A program made the position numbers and the translations under genes. Below, piece after piece: positions 38,183 through 47,810 of a DNA stretch of 64,000 bases; the stretch's first letter is position 1; every line of letters begins with the position of its first letter. The notes under the pieces are model-generated. The model saw only the letters and a program-made list of their open reading frames with translations. It was not told where the DNA came from and ran no database searches. Origin of the DNA: Pseudonocardia sp. TRM90224 (GTDB lineage Bacteria; Actinomycetota; Actinomycetes; Mycobacteriales; Pseudonocardiaceae); contig NZ_JAJGSX010000003.1 in NCBI RefSeq assembly GCF_021245725.1, positions 124,001 to 188,000 on the forward strand, given 5' to 3'.

Positions 38183-38509
38183 TCAGGCGATGTAGTCGGC
38201 CAGATCCGAAAGCAGAGCGGCCTTCGGCTTGGCGCCGACGATCTGCTTCACCGGCCGACCGTCCTTGAAGACGATCAGCGTCGGGATGGACATGACGTTG
38301 TACGCCGTCGCCGTGACCTGGTTCTGGTCGACGTCGAGCTTCGCGACGGTGAGCTTGTCGCTGTGCTCGCCCGCGATCTCGTCGAGGACCGGAGCCACCA
38401 TCTTGCACGGGCCGCACCAGGTCGCCCAGAAGTCGACGACCACGGTCTTGTTGCTCTTCAGTACGTCGGCGTCGAACGACGCGTCGGTGACGTTGACCGT
38501 GTTGGCCAT
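38183..38509 (-). CDS. trxA: Thioredoxin
   Basis: 108 residues, a single thioredoxin domain. The redox site is 'VDFWATWCGPCKMVAPVLDE', with the cis-Pro in 'MSIPTLIVFKDG'. It reduces protein disulfides using electrons from TrxB. ATG at 38509 lies 29 bases after the trxB stop, so the pair is an operon. Corresponds to M. tuberculosis TrxC by position. Confidence 0.97.
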   Translation of the reverse strand: MANTVNVTDASFDADVLKSNKTVVVDFWATWCGPCKMVAPVLDEIAGEHSDKLTVAKLDVDQNQVTATAYNVMSIPTLIVFKDGRPVKQIVGAKPKAALLSDLADYIA

Positions 38510-38538
38510 GGGTGGGATCTCTCTTTCTCTGGTGGTGA

Positions 38539-39537
38539 TCAGCCGCTGACGGCCGCGACCTGCTCTGCTGAGGTGCCGTAGCCGCCGCCGACGAGCTCGC
38601 TCGGGATCGGCGCCTCGGCGAGCCAACGCTCCGCGTCGATGGCGGCCGAACATCCCGAGCCCGCCGCCGTGACGGCCTGCCGGTAGGTGTGGTCGACGAG
38701 GTCGCCACAGGCGAACACGCCGGGCAGCGCGGTGTACGTGCTGGGCGATGCGACCTTCACGTAGCCCGAGTCGTCGGTCTCCAGCACGTCCTTGACGAGG
38801 GTGCTGCGCGGGTCGTGGCCGATCGCGACGAACATCGCCGTCACATCGAGCGTGCGCTCCTCGCCGGTGCGGGTGTCGCGAAGGCGCAGACCGCTGACGC
38901 TCTTCTCCCCGAGCACCTCGACGACCTCGGCGTTGGTCGCCCAACGGATCTTCGGGTCGTTCTTCGCACGGTCGATCATGATCCGCGAGGCGCGGAACTC
39001 GTCGCGCCGGTGCACGATCGTCACGGAGCGGGCGAACCGGGTGAGGAACGTCGCCTCCTCCATCGCGGAGTCGCCGCCGCCGACGACGGCGATGTCCTGG
39101 TCGCGGAAGAAGAAGCCGTCACAGGTGGCACAGGCCGAGACGCCCCGCCCGAGCAGCAGCTGCTCGCCGGGGACGTGCAGGTAACGCGCAGCGGCGCCCA
39201 TCGCGAGGACGACCGCGCGGGCGCGGTAGGTCACCCCGTTCGCCAGGACGGTCTTGATCTCGCCCTCGAGCGAGACCTCCTCGACGTCCTCGGCACGCAG
39301 CTCGGCGCCGAACCGGATCGCCTGCCCGCGCATCTGCTCCATCAGCTCGGGACCCATGATCCCGTCGGTGAAGCCGGGGTAGTTCTCGACCTCCGTGGTG
39401 GTCATCAGCGCACCACCGAACTGGGTGCCTTCGAACACCAACGGCCGCAGCTGCGCACGCGCTGCGTACACCGCGGCGGTGTAGCCCGCCGGCCCTGACC
39501 CGATGATGATCAGTTCACGCACCTCGTCGGTGGTCAC
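38539..39537 (-). CDS. trxB: Thioredoxin-disulfide reductase
   Basis: 332 residues. FAD site '[20 protein letters not shown]', active-site pair '[11 protein letters not shown]', NADPH site '[17 protein letters not shown]', and C-terminal FAD block '[20 protein letters not shown]'. It passes electrons from NADPH to thioredoxin. GTG 39537 with GAGGGAGG upstream is the start; 22 extra in-frame residues upstream have no family match. Confidence 0.97.
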   Translation of the reverse strand: MTTDEVRELIIIGSGPAGYTAAVYAARAQLRPLVFEGTQFGGALMTTTEVENYPGFTDGIMGPELMEQMRGQAIRFGAELRAEDVEEVSLEGEIKTVLANGVTYRARAVVLAMGAAARYLHVPGEQLLLGRGVSACATCDGFFFRDQDIAVVGGGDSAMEEATFLTRFARSVTIVHRRDEFRASRIMIDRAKNDPKIRWATNAEVVEVLGEKSVSGLRLRDTRTGEERTLDVTAMFVAIGHDPRSTLVKDVLETDDSGYVKVASPSTYTALPGVFACGDLVDHTYRQAVTAAGSGCSAAIDAERWLAEAPIPSELVGGGYGTSAEQVAAVSG

Positions 39538-39652
39538 TGGTCGCGCCTCCCTCGTTGCCGTCCGAGCCCTACAACACGATCCCAGTGACCGGCATTCCGC
39601 CACGAACCGGGCGGGTGGGCCCGGTCACCACCAGTCTGCCTGCGACGGACGG

Positions 39653-40321
39653 TCACCGGCCGGCGAGCACGTAACCCAGCAGCGTGCCACCCTCCGGGCC
39701 GCATCCCGGGTCGACGACCACCACGTGGAACGAGCCCAACCGCCCGGTTGCGAGCACCATCAGCACGCCGGGCCGGCCCTCGTACTCCACGTGCCGCGCG
39801 CCGAGCAGCGCCACCGCCGGGTCGACCGAACCGGGACGGACGGCGCGCAGGCACCCGGCACGCCGGGTCGGGTCGTCGAGGCCGCCGGCGTCCCTGGTGC
39901 CGATCGTGTCCATCGCGACGGTCGCGAGCTGCGGCAACGTCACCATGGCCGGCTGCGGGATCAACTCCGCGGCGCCGAGCAGTGCGATCAGGAGCGCGGC
40001 CGCGGCAAGCGCCGGACGCGGGATGCGCCGACGCCGCCGGAGCGAGAGGGAGAGCGAGGTTCGATCGGATCGCTCGGATTGTCCGGACTCGGCGGTGAGC
40101 GCCGAGTTCCAAGCCGCGATCGCCGACGGCGGCACCGGTGGCGCAGAGTGACCGGCGAGCTCGGCCCTCGTCGTCGCGAGCGCCCGCAGCACCTCGCCGG
40201 CTCCTGGGTGGGTCAGCGCCTCGGCCGCGTTGTCGGCTGTGACGATGCCCGCATCAAAATCCGCCAGAAGGCGCAGGTTGGGCCGTTCGGGTGACGTACC
40301 TTCGGGTGGATCCGCCGGCAT
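39653..40321 (-). CDS. putative anti-sigma-M factor
   Basis: 222 residues. The N-terminal 120 are cytosolic, including 'NLRLLADFDAGIVTADNAAE' and 'EVLRALATTRAELA'. One membrane helix ('PALAAAALLIALLGAAELI') and an extracytoplasmic domain with two Cys follow. It starts at the sigM stop (ATGA overlap), as the anti-sigma factor of SigM does in mycobacteria. No zinc-binding H-x3-C-x2-C motif is present. The role rests on position and topology. Confidence 0.7.
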   Translation of the reverse strand: MPADPPEGTSPERPNLRLLADFDAGIVTADNAAEALTHPGAGEVLRALATTRAELAGHSAPPVPPSAIAAWNSALTAESGQSERSDRTSLSLSLRRRRRIPRPALAAAALLIALLGAAELIPQPAMVTLPQLATVAMDTIGTRDAGGLDDPTRRAGCLRAVRPGSVDPAVALLGARHVEYEGRPGVLMVLATGRLGSFHVVVVDPGCGPEGGTLLGYVLAGR

Positions 40322-40869
40322 CAGACCTCCTCCCGAAGGTGCCCCAGCAGCACCGCGAGCTTGGCCCGGCCGCGTGCGCACCGGCTCTTCACGGTGCCCA
40401 CCGGGATGCCGAGAACGACCGCGGCGTCGGCCACCGGCCACCCTTGCACGTCCACGAGCACCACCGCCACCCTCTGCTCGACGGGCAACCTGGCCAGCGC
40501 CGCGTCGACGGACATCCGCGTGACCAGCTCCGACTCATGATCGACGCGCTCCGCGAGCACCTCGGGAGCCGGCAGCGGGACCGTCCGCCGGAGCCCGTCG
40601 TACCGGATGCGGTCGATGCAGGTGTTGACGACGATCCGGTGCAACCAGGTGCGGACGGTCGAGTCGCCGCGGTAGCTCGCGGCCCGCCGGTACGCCGCCA
40701 CGAGCGCCTCCTGCACGACGTCGGCCGCGTCGTCGTGGCGGGCGAGCGTGCGCACCGCGACGCCCCAGAGCTGGTCGGTGTAGCGACCCACGAGCGTGCT
40801 GAACGCGTGGCGGTCACCCGCGAGGTGAGCCGCCAGCAGCTCCGCATCGGTGGATCCCCCAGCGACCAC
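40321..40869 (-). CDS. sigM: ECF sigma factor SigM-like
   Basis: 182 residues. Region 2: 'DRHAFSTLVGRYTDQLWGVA' and 'DDAADVVQEALVAAYRRAAS', ending 'TWLHRIVVNTCIDRIRYDGL'. Region 4: 'ALARLPVEQRVAVVLVDVQG' and 'DAAVVLGIPVGTVKSRCARG'. It directs RNA polymerase to stress genes. GTG 40869 is the best start by family length, though its Shine-Dalgarno is weak. The anti-sigma gene overlaps its stop. Between trxB and the MurJ genes, as in M. tuberculosis (sigM-trxB2). Confidence 0.9.
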   Translation of the reverse strand: MVAGGSTDAELLAAHLAGDRHAFSTLVGRYTDQLWGVAVRTLARHDDAADVVQEALVAAYRRAASYRGDSTVRTWLHRIVVNTCIDRIRYDGLRRTVPLPAPEVLAERVDHESELVTRMSVDAALARLPVEQRVAVVLVDVQGWPVADAAVVLGIPVGTVKSRCARGRAKLAVLLGHLREEV

Positions 40870-40931
40870 GCCGGAAGCGTAGGTCGGGGCGACGCCCGCC
40901 CGTGGGCGTTCGAGAAAAGATCTAGCGTCGC

Positions 40932-42584
40932 TTAAACGCCGGCCCGCCGGAACTGGACCTCGTTGATCTCCGAGACGTTCCCGTCGCCCAACTTCTTGAT
41001 CCACACGAGCACGTGGTTGACCGGTTGGCTGCCCGCGAGCGAGATCGTCGTGACGCCCCTGCGCAGGGTCGCGGTCGTGATCGGGACGGTGTCGGCGAAC
41101 TCGGTGTCGGCCGCCGTCGCCGAGCGGATCTCCACGACCGTTCCCGGGGTCGGCGACTCGATGCTCAGCTCGGCGAGCTGCACGGCCGACGCGAACGACA
41201 TCATGATGCCGACGCCCGGCTTGAGCGCGGGGAACTGCTGGTTGTAGACGAACGTGCGCCACCCGGTGGCCGGATCACCGTCGACGACACGGCCGATCCG
41301 GCCCGCGTTGTCGCGATCGCCCACCGTGTCGTAGACGTCGACCGCCGCCACGGCGACCTGGCCGTCGCGGGCGGGGCCCGCCTCCGGAGGTGCGTCGGAC
41401 GGCGCGACGGGAGGGGACCCGACCACGATGTGCGGCCCGCCGCCGTCGGAGAAGGCCGCGCCGAGCTGGATCGCGACGAAGCCCAGCGCGATCAGCACCG
41501 CGGAGCCGAGGCTGACCAGCGCGATCATCATCTTGCGCTTGCGCTCCGGGTCGGCGCGCGGCACGGCCCGCGAGCGGTCCTGCCATACGTCGTCGGGCGC
41601 CGGCGGGACGCCGTCGTGCGCAGGCGGGAAGAGCGCCACCTTGTCGTCCTCCTCGACGACCTCGGTCAGCAGCCGGTGCACCGCGGCCGCGGTGTGCACG
41701 TGGCCTGCCGACTCGGTGGTGCCGAGGGTCCCGGTGGCCAGCGTGTCGAGCTCGACGGGGACTCCCGGGCGGTGCCGCGACGGCAGGGTCGGCTCCCCCG
41801 TCGCCGTGCGCTCCGCCGCGGCCAGCCCGGCCCGGGCGGCATCGGCGGCCGAGAGCGGCCACTGCGAGGTGAGCAGGGTGTAGAGCACCGCGCCGAGCCC
41901 GCGCACGTCGTCGGCGGGCTCGACGTCGGGCCGGGGCAGCGCGAAGCACAGCTGAGCCCGCCCGTCGGGGGTGACCCGGACCCGCTGCGGGTGGTCGCAA
42001 CCGAGCACGAGCCCGTGCCGGTGCGCCTCCTCCGCGGCGGCGGCCAGCGGGATCAGCGCGCGGGCGGCGGCGAGCGGCTTGATCAGCCCGTCGGAGACGG
42101 TCTCGGCGAGGCTCCGGCCCGGCACCCACTCCGTGACGGCGGCGCCGAGCACGTCGGCCGGGACACCGGTCGTACCAGGGGCGAGCACGTCGAGGAGCCG
42201 GGAGCAGCCGGTGTGCTCGAAGCTGCCGGAACGCAGTGCGCGCACGACCATCTCGCCGGCCCGCGCGGGACCGGTGGGGTCGTCCTCACCGCCGATCGCG
42301 CCGGCCTCGGGGCCGAGCTTGCGCAGGACGGTGACCGCGACCTCACGCTGCAGGACGGTGTCGAGTGCGCGCCAGAACTCCGCGCCTGCGGCGGTGTCGG
42401 ACCCGACCCTGGTCTGGAGCTGGTAGCGGCCGGAGAGCAGGGTTCCCGTCGCCGTTCCGCTAGGGACGGAGTGGTCGTTGCGTTTCTGTTCCGGCACCGC
42501 ACCGTTCGAGGCAGGCGCCGGAGGGCGCGCAAAAGGGCGTGGCGGCGTTGCAGCCCCTGACGGCGGGCTCGCCAGCTCACTCAC
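40932..42584 (-). CDS. MviN-type pseudokinase with C-terminal discoidin-like domain
   Basis: 550 residues. A kinase-like domain (about residues 50-300) begins 'LLSGRYQLQTRVGSDTAAGA', but the expected Lys in VAxK is missing ('REVAVTVLRKLG') and the HRD catalytic loop reads 'AHRHGLVLGCDHPQRVRV' with no H-R-D-x4-N, so it cannot be a normal kinase. One membrane helix follows ('KMMIALVSLGSAVLIALGFV'), then an F5/8-type domain ('ELSIESPTPGTVVEIRSA'). In mycobacteria this pseudokinase is the tail of MviN (MurJ) and binds FhaA when phosphorylated. Here it is a separate gene 42 bases after murJ. Confidence 0.85.
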   Translation of the reverse strand: MSELASPPSGAATPPRPFARPPAPASNGAVPEQKRNDHSVPSGTATGTLLSGRYQLQTRVGSDTAAGAEFWRALDTVLQREVAVTVLRKLGPEAGAIGGEDDPTGPARAGEMVVRALRSGSFEHTGCSRLLDVLAPGTTGVPADVLGAAVTEWVPGRSLAETVSDGLIKPLAAARALIPLAAAAEEAHRHGLVLGCDHPQRVRVTPDGRAQLCFALPRPDVEPADDVRGLGAVLYTLLTSQWPLSAADAARAGLAAAERTATGEPTLPSRHRPGVPVELDTLATGTLGTTESAGHVHTAAAVHRLLTEVVEEDDKVALFPPAHDGVPPAPDDVWQDRSRAVPRADPERKRKMMIALVSLGSAVLIALGFVAIQLGAAFSDGGGPHIVVGSPPVAPSDAPPEAGPARDGQVAVAAVDVYDTVGDRDNAGRIGRVVDGDPATGWRTFVYNQQFPALKPGVGIMMSFASAVQLAELSIESPTPGTVVEIRSATAADTEFADTVPITTATLRRGVTTISLAGSQPVNHVLVWIKKLGDGNVSEINEVQFRRAGV

Positions 42585-42626
42585 GCGTACCTCCCCCGTA
42601 TCTCGGAGCGCCAGGGCGAGCCTACG

Positions 42627-44288
42627 TCAGCCCGCACCCCCACGCCGAGGTTTCCCCCGGTCGACGAGCCGTTCGAGTCGTTTCAACACCGGGTCCAGCT
42701 CCCTCAGTCGGAGCAGTCTCATGCCCGCCACGGCGACCGGAAGCGTGATGATCGCCGCCACGACCAGCTCGATCCATGATCGCGCGAGTGGGGAGAGTCC
42801 GCCGAGCGGGCCGCCGAGCAACGCGACGGCGCCCCGCGCGAGCAGCACAGCCAGTAGCGACGCGACCAGCGCTCGCCCGATCGTGCTGAGCACGGCACCC
42901 GTCGGAACCGGACCGAGCCGCCTGCGTAGCAGCACCTGTCCGAGCACCGCGCCTGCGATGAACGACGCCGAGTTCGCCGCGACCAGCCCGAGCACGACGT
43001 CCTCGCGCGGTAGCAGCGCCGGGCACGCCAGCATCAGCGGAATCTTCACCGCCACGGTGAACAGCTGGATCATCGTCGGCGTGCGGCTGTCGGTCATCGC
43101 GTAGAACACCCGCAGCTGCAGCATCGTGATCGCGTACGGCAGCAGCCCGAACGCCGAGACGGCCAACGCGGTGCCGAGCTGGGTCGCGCCGTCGAGGTTC
43201 GCGGCCCGCAGCCCGAACAGCGCCACCCCGATCTGCGTGCCGAACACCGTGAGCAGCACCGATATCGGGATCAGTGCGACGGTGAGCAGCCTGCTGCCGA
43301 GCGAGAGGTCGTCGACGACGTCGGCGGACCGCCCGTCGACCGCCGCGCGGCTCATCCGCGGCATCAGCACCGTGAGCAGCGACACCCCGAGCACGCCGTA
43401 CGGGACCTGCAGCAGCAGCCAGGTGTTCGTGTAGATCGCCACACCCGCGCCGTCGGAGGCCGAGGCCACGCGCGTCAGCACGATCAGCCCGGCCTGCCCG
43501 ATCAGCACGTAGACGATCGCCCACACCGCGAGGCCGCCCGCCTTCGCGAAGCGGGGGTCCCAGCCGAACAGCGGCTTGAAGTTGATCCCGAGGCGGTGGA
43601 TCGCCGGCAGCAGCACGGAGGCCTGCACGATGATGCCCAGCGTGGTGCCCAGGCCGAGGACCAGCAGCTTCGGCCCGCCCATCCGCGCGGGATCGAGGCT
43701 GATCTCGCCCGGCAGCATCGCGAAGACGAGCAGCACCCCGATCACCACGACGTTGTTCAGCACCGGCGCCCACGCGAAGGCGCCGAACGCTCCCCGGCTG
43801 TTCAGGATCGCGCCGAGCAATGCGCCCAGGCCGAAGAAGAAGATCTGCGGGAGCAGGAGGTAGGAGAACGCCGTCGCCAGGTCGGGATTGGCCGTCGCGG
43901 TCGTCTCCCCGCCCAGGTAGAGGGCGGTCAGCAGCGGTGCGGCCAGCATCGCCAGCGCCGTGGCCAGCAGCAACAACATGGCCGTCAAGGTGATCAGCCG
44001 GCGGGTGTACGCCTCCCCGCCGTCCTCGTCCTCGGCCTGCGCGCGCACAAGGAGCGGCACCATGACGCTCGTCAGCACGCCGCCGATGAGCAGCTCGTAG
44101 ACGATCAGCGGCAGCGTGTTCGCCACGGTGTAGGAGCTGTTCACCACGCCCAACGTGAGGACGGTGACCAGCATGACCTGCCGCAGGAACCCGGTGATCC
44201 GGCTGACCAGGCTGGCGATGGCCACCAGCCCGCCCGACCGTCCTACCGAGCGCTCCGGCTCCCTGATGACCGGGATGAACTCGGTCAT
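42627..44288 (-). CDS. murJ: Lipid II flippase MurJ (MviN)
   Basis: 553 residues from ATG 44288. MurJ moves lipid II across the membrane for wall synthesis. About 14 helices; family blocks 'AIASLVSRITGFLRQVMLVT' and 'PQIFFFGLGALLGAILNSRG', with 'VFYAMTDSRTPTMIQLFTVA' near the C-terminus. The same frame stays open to an ATG at 45065, which would give 812 residues with a Gly/Pro/Gln-rich front overlapping the DUF6049 gene. Those are the only two starts in the frame. Third-base GC favours DUF6049 in the overlap, so the short form is annotated; residues just before the ATG ('[13 protein letters not shown]') do look coded. Confidence 0.85.
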   Translation of the reverse strand: MTEFIPVIREPERSVGRSGGLVAIASLVSRITGFLRQVMLVTVLTLGVVNSSYTVANTLPLIVYELLIGGVLTSVMVPLLVRAQAEDEDGGEAYTRRLITLTAMLLLLATALAMLAAPLLTALYLGGETTATANPDLATAFSYLLLPQIFFFGLGALLGAILNSRGAFGAFAWAPVLNNVVVIGVLLVFAMLPGEISLDPARMGGPKLLVLGLGTTLGIIVQASVLLPAIHRLGINFKPLFGWDPRFAKAGGLAVWAIVYVLIGQAGLIVLTRVASASDGAGVAIYTNTWLLLQVPYGVLGVSLLTVLMPRMSRAAVDGRSADVVDDLSLGSRLLTVALIPISVLLTVFGTQIGVALFGLRAANLDGATQLGTALAVSAFGLLPYAITMLQLRVFYAMTDSRTPTMIQLFTVAVKIPLMLACPALLPREDVVLGLVAANSASFIAGAVLGQVLLRRRLGPVPTGAVLSTIGRALVASLLAVLLARGAVALLGGPLGGLSPLARSWIELVVAAIITLPVAVAGMRLLRLRELDPVLKRLERLVDRGKPRRGGAG

Positions 44289-44344
44289 CGCCTCGGCGGG
44301 CGGCCCCGGCTGGAGCCACTCCGGCCGGATGATCGTGGTGTCGC

Positions 44345-47203
44345 CTAGCTCGGCGGTTCCGAGCGCGGGGGCCCAGATGGGCTGTCGGGCCCGTCCGGGC
44401 GGTTCGAACCCGCCGCGGGCAGGGGGTCGGTCGCCGCGCGCTCCCGGGGGACCGGGGTCGGGCGGCGGCCTGCGCCGTTGGTTCGCGGGGTCGGCGTGGG
44501 GCGGAGCACCGGGGCCACCGGGACCGCCGGGGCCTTGCCGACGAGGGGCTCTGGGGTCGACGGGCCGTCGGTCGAACTGGCCTGGTGGATTGGGCTGGCC
44601 TGGTGGACCGGGCTGGCCAGGCTGACCTGGGGGACCTTGACGGCCGCCGGGAGGGGGTCCTTGCCAGCCGGGCGGGGGCTGCCGTCGGGGCGGTCCTGCG
44701 GGGTAGGGGCCGGGCGGCGGGGGCCCGGGGACGGGCGGACGCCGGCCGGGGGCTCCTGGCCCTCCTTGTCCTGGGCCGGCTTGTCCTGGCCCTCCTTGTC
44801 CTGGGCCGGCTTGTCCTGGTCCTCCCTGTCCTGGGCCGGCGGGTCCTGGGCCGGCGGGTCCGGCTCCGCCGTGGGCTGGTGGTCGAGCGGGGCCACGGGG
44901 GTCGGGACCGGCACCGCGTCCGTCGGCTGGTCCGCCGTGCTGACCTCCGGGAGGGGGTCCTTGGCGTCGCGGAGCTGGCGTCTCCCCGGTTCGCCGCGGA
45001 TCCTGCGCAGGATCCTGCGGGCGGCCAGCACTACGAGCAGGACCCCCGCGCTCGCCGTCAGCCACACGGTGATGGTGCCGTAAGCGGTGGAGAGGACGCG
45101 AAGGCGGCTGGGCGGACCGAGCAGTCCGCCGTCGGGTGTGCGCACCGCGGCGTCCACCGTGAACTGGCCCGATCGGGTGACCTGAGCGTTCACGGAGACC
45201 TGACGGCGGCCGAACGGATTGATGTGTTGCTCCTCGATCGGGGCCACCTTCAGCCCCGAGGTGCTGGCGATCTCGATCCGCACACGGACGGCGAGCGGCA
45301 GGCCGTTGGCGACCGTCAGCGGCAGCGGAGCGTCGGCCGTGCCGAGGGAGTAGGGGCTCGGCGGCTCGACAACCCGAATGGTTGCCCGTAGATCGCTGAC
45401 CCGGGTGAACGCCGCCTCCGCCGCCCTGCGAGCCAGGTCCGCTTGACCACGCCAGGCCGCGGAGACCGGCCGCATCAGGCCGCGGCGGAGCGGGTCGAAC
45501 ACCGCGTCGGGACCGATGCCGATCGAGGGCTCCGGCTCGACGGCCGAGCGAAGGTCGACGAGGTCGGCCGCCGCGCTGCGCAGCCGCTGCACGACGTCGC
45601 CCGGGATCTCGTCGGACTGCGCGCTAAGCGGGTACGCCACCGGCCGCGCGGTGCCGGGCGGCGCGTCGGCCAGCACCGTCCCGATGTTGCGCGGAGCCAG
45701 CATCCCGGAGCCGATGTACTGGTCGACGGCCGTCAGCAGGGCGCGGGCCCCGGTGCCGTCGACCGTCCACTGGTGTGGAGGGGCGAGCACGAGCGGCGCC
45801 TCACCGGCCGGGTCGGCCGCACCCGCCCGGAAGGCGAGCACGCCGATCACGTCCTGCGTCGAGAGCGCGGTCGGGGTGCCGGCGGGGGTGCTGGTCGGTG
45901 CGGCGCTCCCGATCCCGGTGTCGACCGGCGCGGCCCGGGGGCCGCGCACCGCGCGCTCCATCAGCGGGTCGGTGAGCACAGCCACCTGCGGCGACCGGCC
46001 GGCCACCGGCACGACGCCGGTGCTGCGCTTCGTCCGGCCCTGCTCGACGGCGTCGGCGGTGAGCACCAGCTTGCCGCCGTCGGCGGCCCCTGTGAGGTCG
46101 AACGTCGGGCCGTCCAGCACCCCGTCGGCGGGCCATATGAGGTCCGGCACCGGCCGCACCGCAAGCAGCTCGGTCAGCAGCGTGCGCGCTTCCTTGATCG
46201 CGAGTGTGGCCTGGTCGGCCATCCCGCCCCTGGTCAGCGCGACCAGGTCGGCGTCGGCGTACGGGAGCGCGATGACGCAGCCGCCCTGCGCGACCGCCCG
46301 CAGCCGTTCGAGCCACAGCCGGGCGGCCTCGGCGCCGGCGCCCTGCACCGGCGTCCGGTCGGCGTTGAGGAACCGGTAGCCGGCGCTCATCTGCGACGCG
46401 GTCTCGACGAGGTCCGGGTCGACGGCGAGGCAGGTCGCGGCGCGGGCCTGCGACCCGACGGGCGCCTGCTCGGCGAGCGCGGAGACAACCCCGTCGAGCC
46501 GGCCACCGGTGGCGAACGACGTGGCCAGCTCGTCGTCGGTCAGCAGCGTCTGCTCCGGCGGCACCGTGGACACCCGGTGCGGGCGCTCGGTGATCGGGTA
46601 GAGCAGCGCGAACGGACGCGGGGTCGCCTGGCGGGCCGGGTCGCGTCCCTGCGGGAGCGAGAGCACGGGCAGCAGCATCCGCATGGCGGCGAGCCGGGCG
46701 CGCAGCCCGCCCTCCGGCACCCCGTTGACGTTGACGAGCAGCTCGTAGACGCCGGTCTCGCTCAGCGCGAGCCCTTGCTCCTGGAGACCCTGCAGCGGGA
46801 CGGTCAGCCGCAGCGGCGCCTGCTCGCCGGGACCGAGGCTGCTGGCGAGCGGCTGGAACTGGGGCTGCACGGCGTCGGTCGGGGCGTTGCCGTCGAGCCC
46901 GTCGCGGATACCGCCCTCCGTGGCGATCGGCAGGCCGCGCTGCACCCTGACCACAAGATCGTTGACGCGCGTGGGTCCGACGTTGGTCACCGTGCCGGCG
47001 ACGGTCAGGGTCGCCGGCCCGTCGGAGGTGACGATCCGCGGTGCCATGTCCGTGAGCTCCAGCTTGAGCGGCCCCCCGGCCTCCGGGGTCTGGGCCGGTC
47101 CTGCCTGGGCCGGTCCTGGCTGGCCCGCCGCCGTGGGTGCCGGGCCCAGGAGGCCCGTCAGGACGATCACCGTGATCGCGACCATGGTCGCGACCGCCTT
47201 CAC
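44345..47203 (-). CDS. DUF6049-family exported membrane protein
   Basis: 952 residues. A signal peptide ('[20 protein letters not shown]') leads to a long extracytoplasmic part ('[20 protein letters not shown]' and '[20 protein letters not shown]' look like an Ig-like NPCBM/ABC-associated fold). One membrane helix near residue 715 ('[20 protein letters not shown]') is followed by a 220-residue Pro/Gln/Asp-rich tail with repeats ('[19 protein letters not shown]'). The family sits next to murJ in actinobacteria (Rv3909 position) and is of unknown function. GTG 47203 with GGAGGAG; overlaps the NUDIX stop by 4 bases. Confidence 0.85.
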   Translation of the reverse strand: MKAVATMVAITVIVLTGLLGPAPTAAGQPGPAQAGPAQTPEAGGPLKLELTDMAPRIVTSDGPATLTVAGTVTNVGPTRVNDLVVRVQRGLPIATEGGIRDGLDGNAPTDAVQPQFQPLASSLGPGEQAPLRLTVPLQGLQEQGLALSETGVYELLVNVNGVPEGGLRARLAAMRMLLPVLSLPQGRDPARQATPRPFALLYPITERPHRVSTVPPEQTLLTDDELATSFATGGRLDGVVSALAEQAPVGSQARAATCLAVDPDLVETASQMSAGYRFLNADRTPVQGAGAEAARLWLERLRAVAQGGCVIALPYADADLVALTRGGMADQATLAIKEARTLLTELLAVRPVPDLIWPADGVLDGPTFDLTGAADGGKLVLTADAVEQGRTKRSTGVVPVAGRSPQVAVLTDPLMERAVRGPRAAPVDTGIGSAAPTSTPAGTPTALSTQDVIGVLAFRAGAADPAGEAPLVLAPPHQWTVDGTGARALLTAVDQYIGSGMLAPRNIGTVLADAPPGTARPVAYPLSAQSDEIPGDVVQRLRSAAADLVDLRSAVEPEPSIGIGPDAVFDPLRRGLMRPVSAAWRGQADLARRAAEAAFTRVSDLRATIRVVEPPSPYSLGTADAPLPLTVANGLPLAVRVRIEIASTSGLKVAPIEEQHINPFGRRQVSVNAQVTRSGQFTVDAAVRTPDGGLLGPPSRLRVLSTAYGTITVWLTASAGVLLVVLAARRILRRIRGEPGRRQLRDAKDPLPEVSTADQPTDAVPVPTPVAPLDHQPTAEPDPPAQDPPAQDREDQDKPAQDKEGQDKPAQDKEGQEPPAGVRPSPGPRRPAPTPQDRPDGSPRPAGKDPLPAAVKVPQVSLASPVHQASPIHQASSTDGPSTPEPLVGKAPAVPVAPVLRPTPTPRTNGAGRRPTPVPRERAATDPLPAAGSNRPDGPDSPSGPPRSEPPS
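44761..44850. repeat. three 30-base units in DUF6049 tail
   Basis: Units 44761-44790, 44791-44820 and 44821-44850 are almost identical (1-5 differences). In the DUF6049 frame they give a [14 protein letters not shown] decapeptide repeat; in the frame open from murJ they give GPGQ/GPGQA repeats. Confidence 0.85.
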
Positions 47204-47694
47204 GCCGTCTCCTCCAGCAGCTCGGTGGCCCGCCTGATCAACCTGCGCTCGTCCGCGTACGCCAACCGCGACTCGAGCTCGTCGAGCGGCACCCAGGCGA
47301 CCTCGGAGACCTCGACGTCGGAGTCGGAGAGCTCCCCGCCGAGCGCCTGCAGGAGGAAGTGGTGGACGGTCTTGTGCACGCGGCGATCCTCGGCGACGAA
47401 CCAGAAGTCGATGGTGCCCAGTGGTGCAACCACGCGCCCGATGATGCCGGTCTCCTCCTCGACCTCGCGCACCGCCGCCTGCTCGGCCGTCTCACCAGCC
47501 TCGATGTGGCCCTTGGGCAACGACCAGAGCAGTCGGCCCCTCCGGTCGAGCCGTCCGATGATCGCTGCGGTGCCGGAGGAGTGGTCGACGACGAGTCCAC
47601 CGGCCGACGTCTCGTCGACGGTGCGGAGCCGTCGCCGACGATCGGAGGGACGGCCCGCGCGGCGCCCGCCCGAGCGGCCGCGGGAGGTGGACAT
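47200..47694 (-). CDS. NUDIX hydrolase
   Basis: 164 residues. The NUDIX box is complete: '[20 protein letters not shown]' followed by T-G-I. It hydrolyses a nucleoside diphosphate linked to another group; the substrate is not readable. The N-terminus is basic and Arg-rich (about 25 residues). It corresponds in position to M. tuberculosis MutT4 (Rv3908). First gene of the operon running through DUF6049, murJ and the pseudokinase. Divergent from pcnA. Confidence 0.9.
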   Translation of the reverse strand: MSTSRGRSGGRRAGRPSDRRRRLRTVDETSAGGLVVDHSSGTAAIIGRLDRRGRLLWSLPKGHIEAGETAEQAAVREVEEETGIIGRVVAPLGTIDFWFVAEDRRVHKTVHHFLLQALGGELSDSDVEVSEVAWVPLDELESRLAYADERRLIRRATELLEETA

Positions 47695-47796
47695 GTGGCG
47701 ATGGTAACGAGGAGATGGCCACCTCGGCCGGGACCGCGCCGACGGCCCATGATCTCCATGTCCGAAACCCCTCGCCGGGATCGCCAGGCCACACCC

Positions 47797-47802
47797 TAAA
47801 AT
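47797..47802 (+). promoter_or_regulatory. -10 box for leaderless CCA-adding enzyme gene
   Basis: TAAAAT, close to consensus, ends 8 bases before GTG 47811. There is no Shine-Dalgarno between, so the transcript probably begins at the start codon. Confidence 0.55.
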
Positions 47803-47810
47803 GGCCCGTC

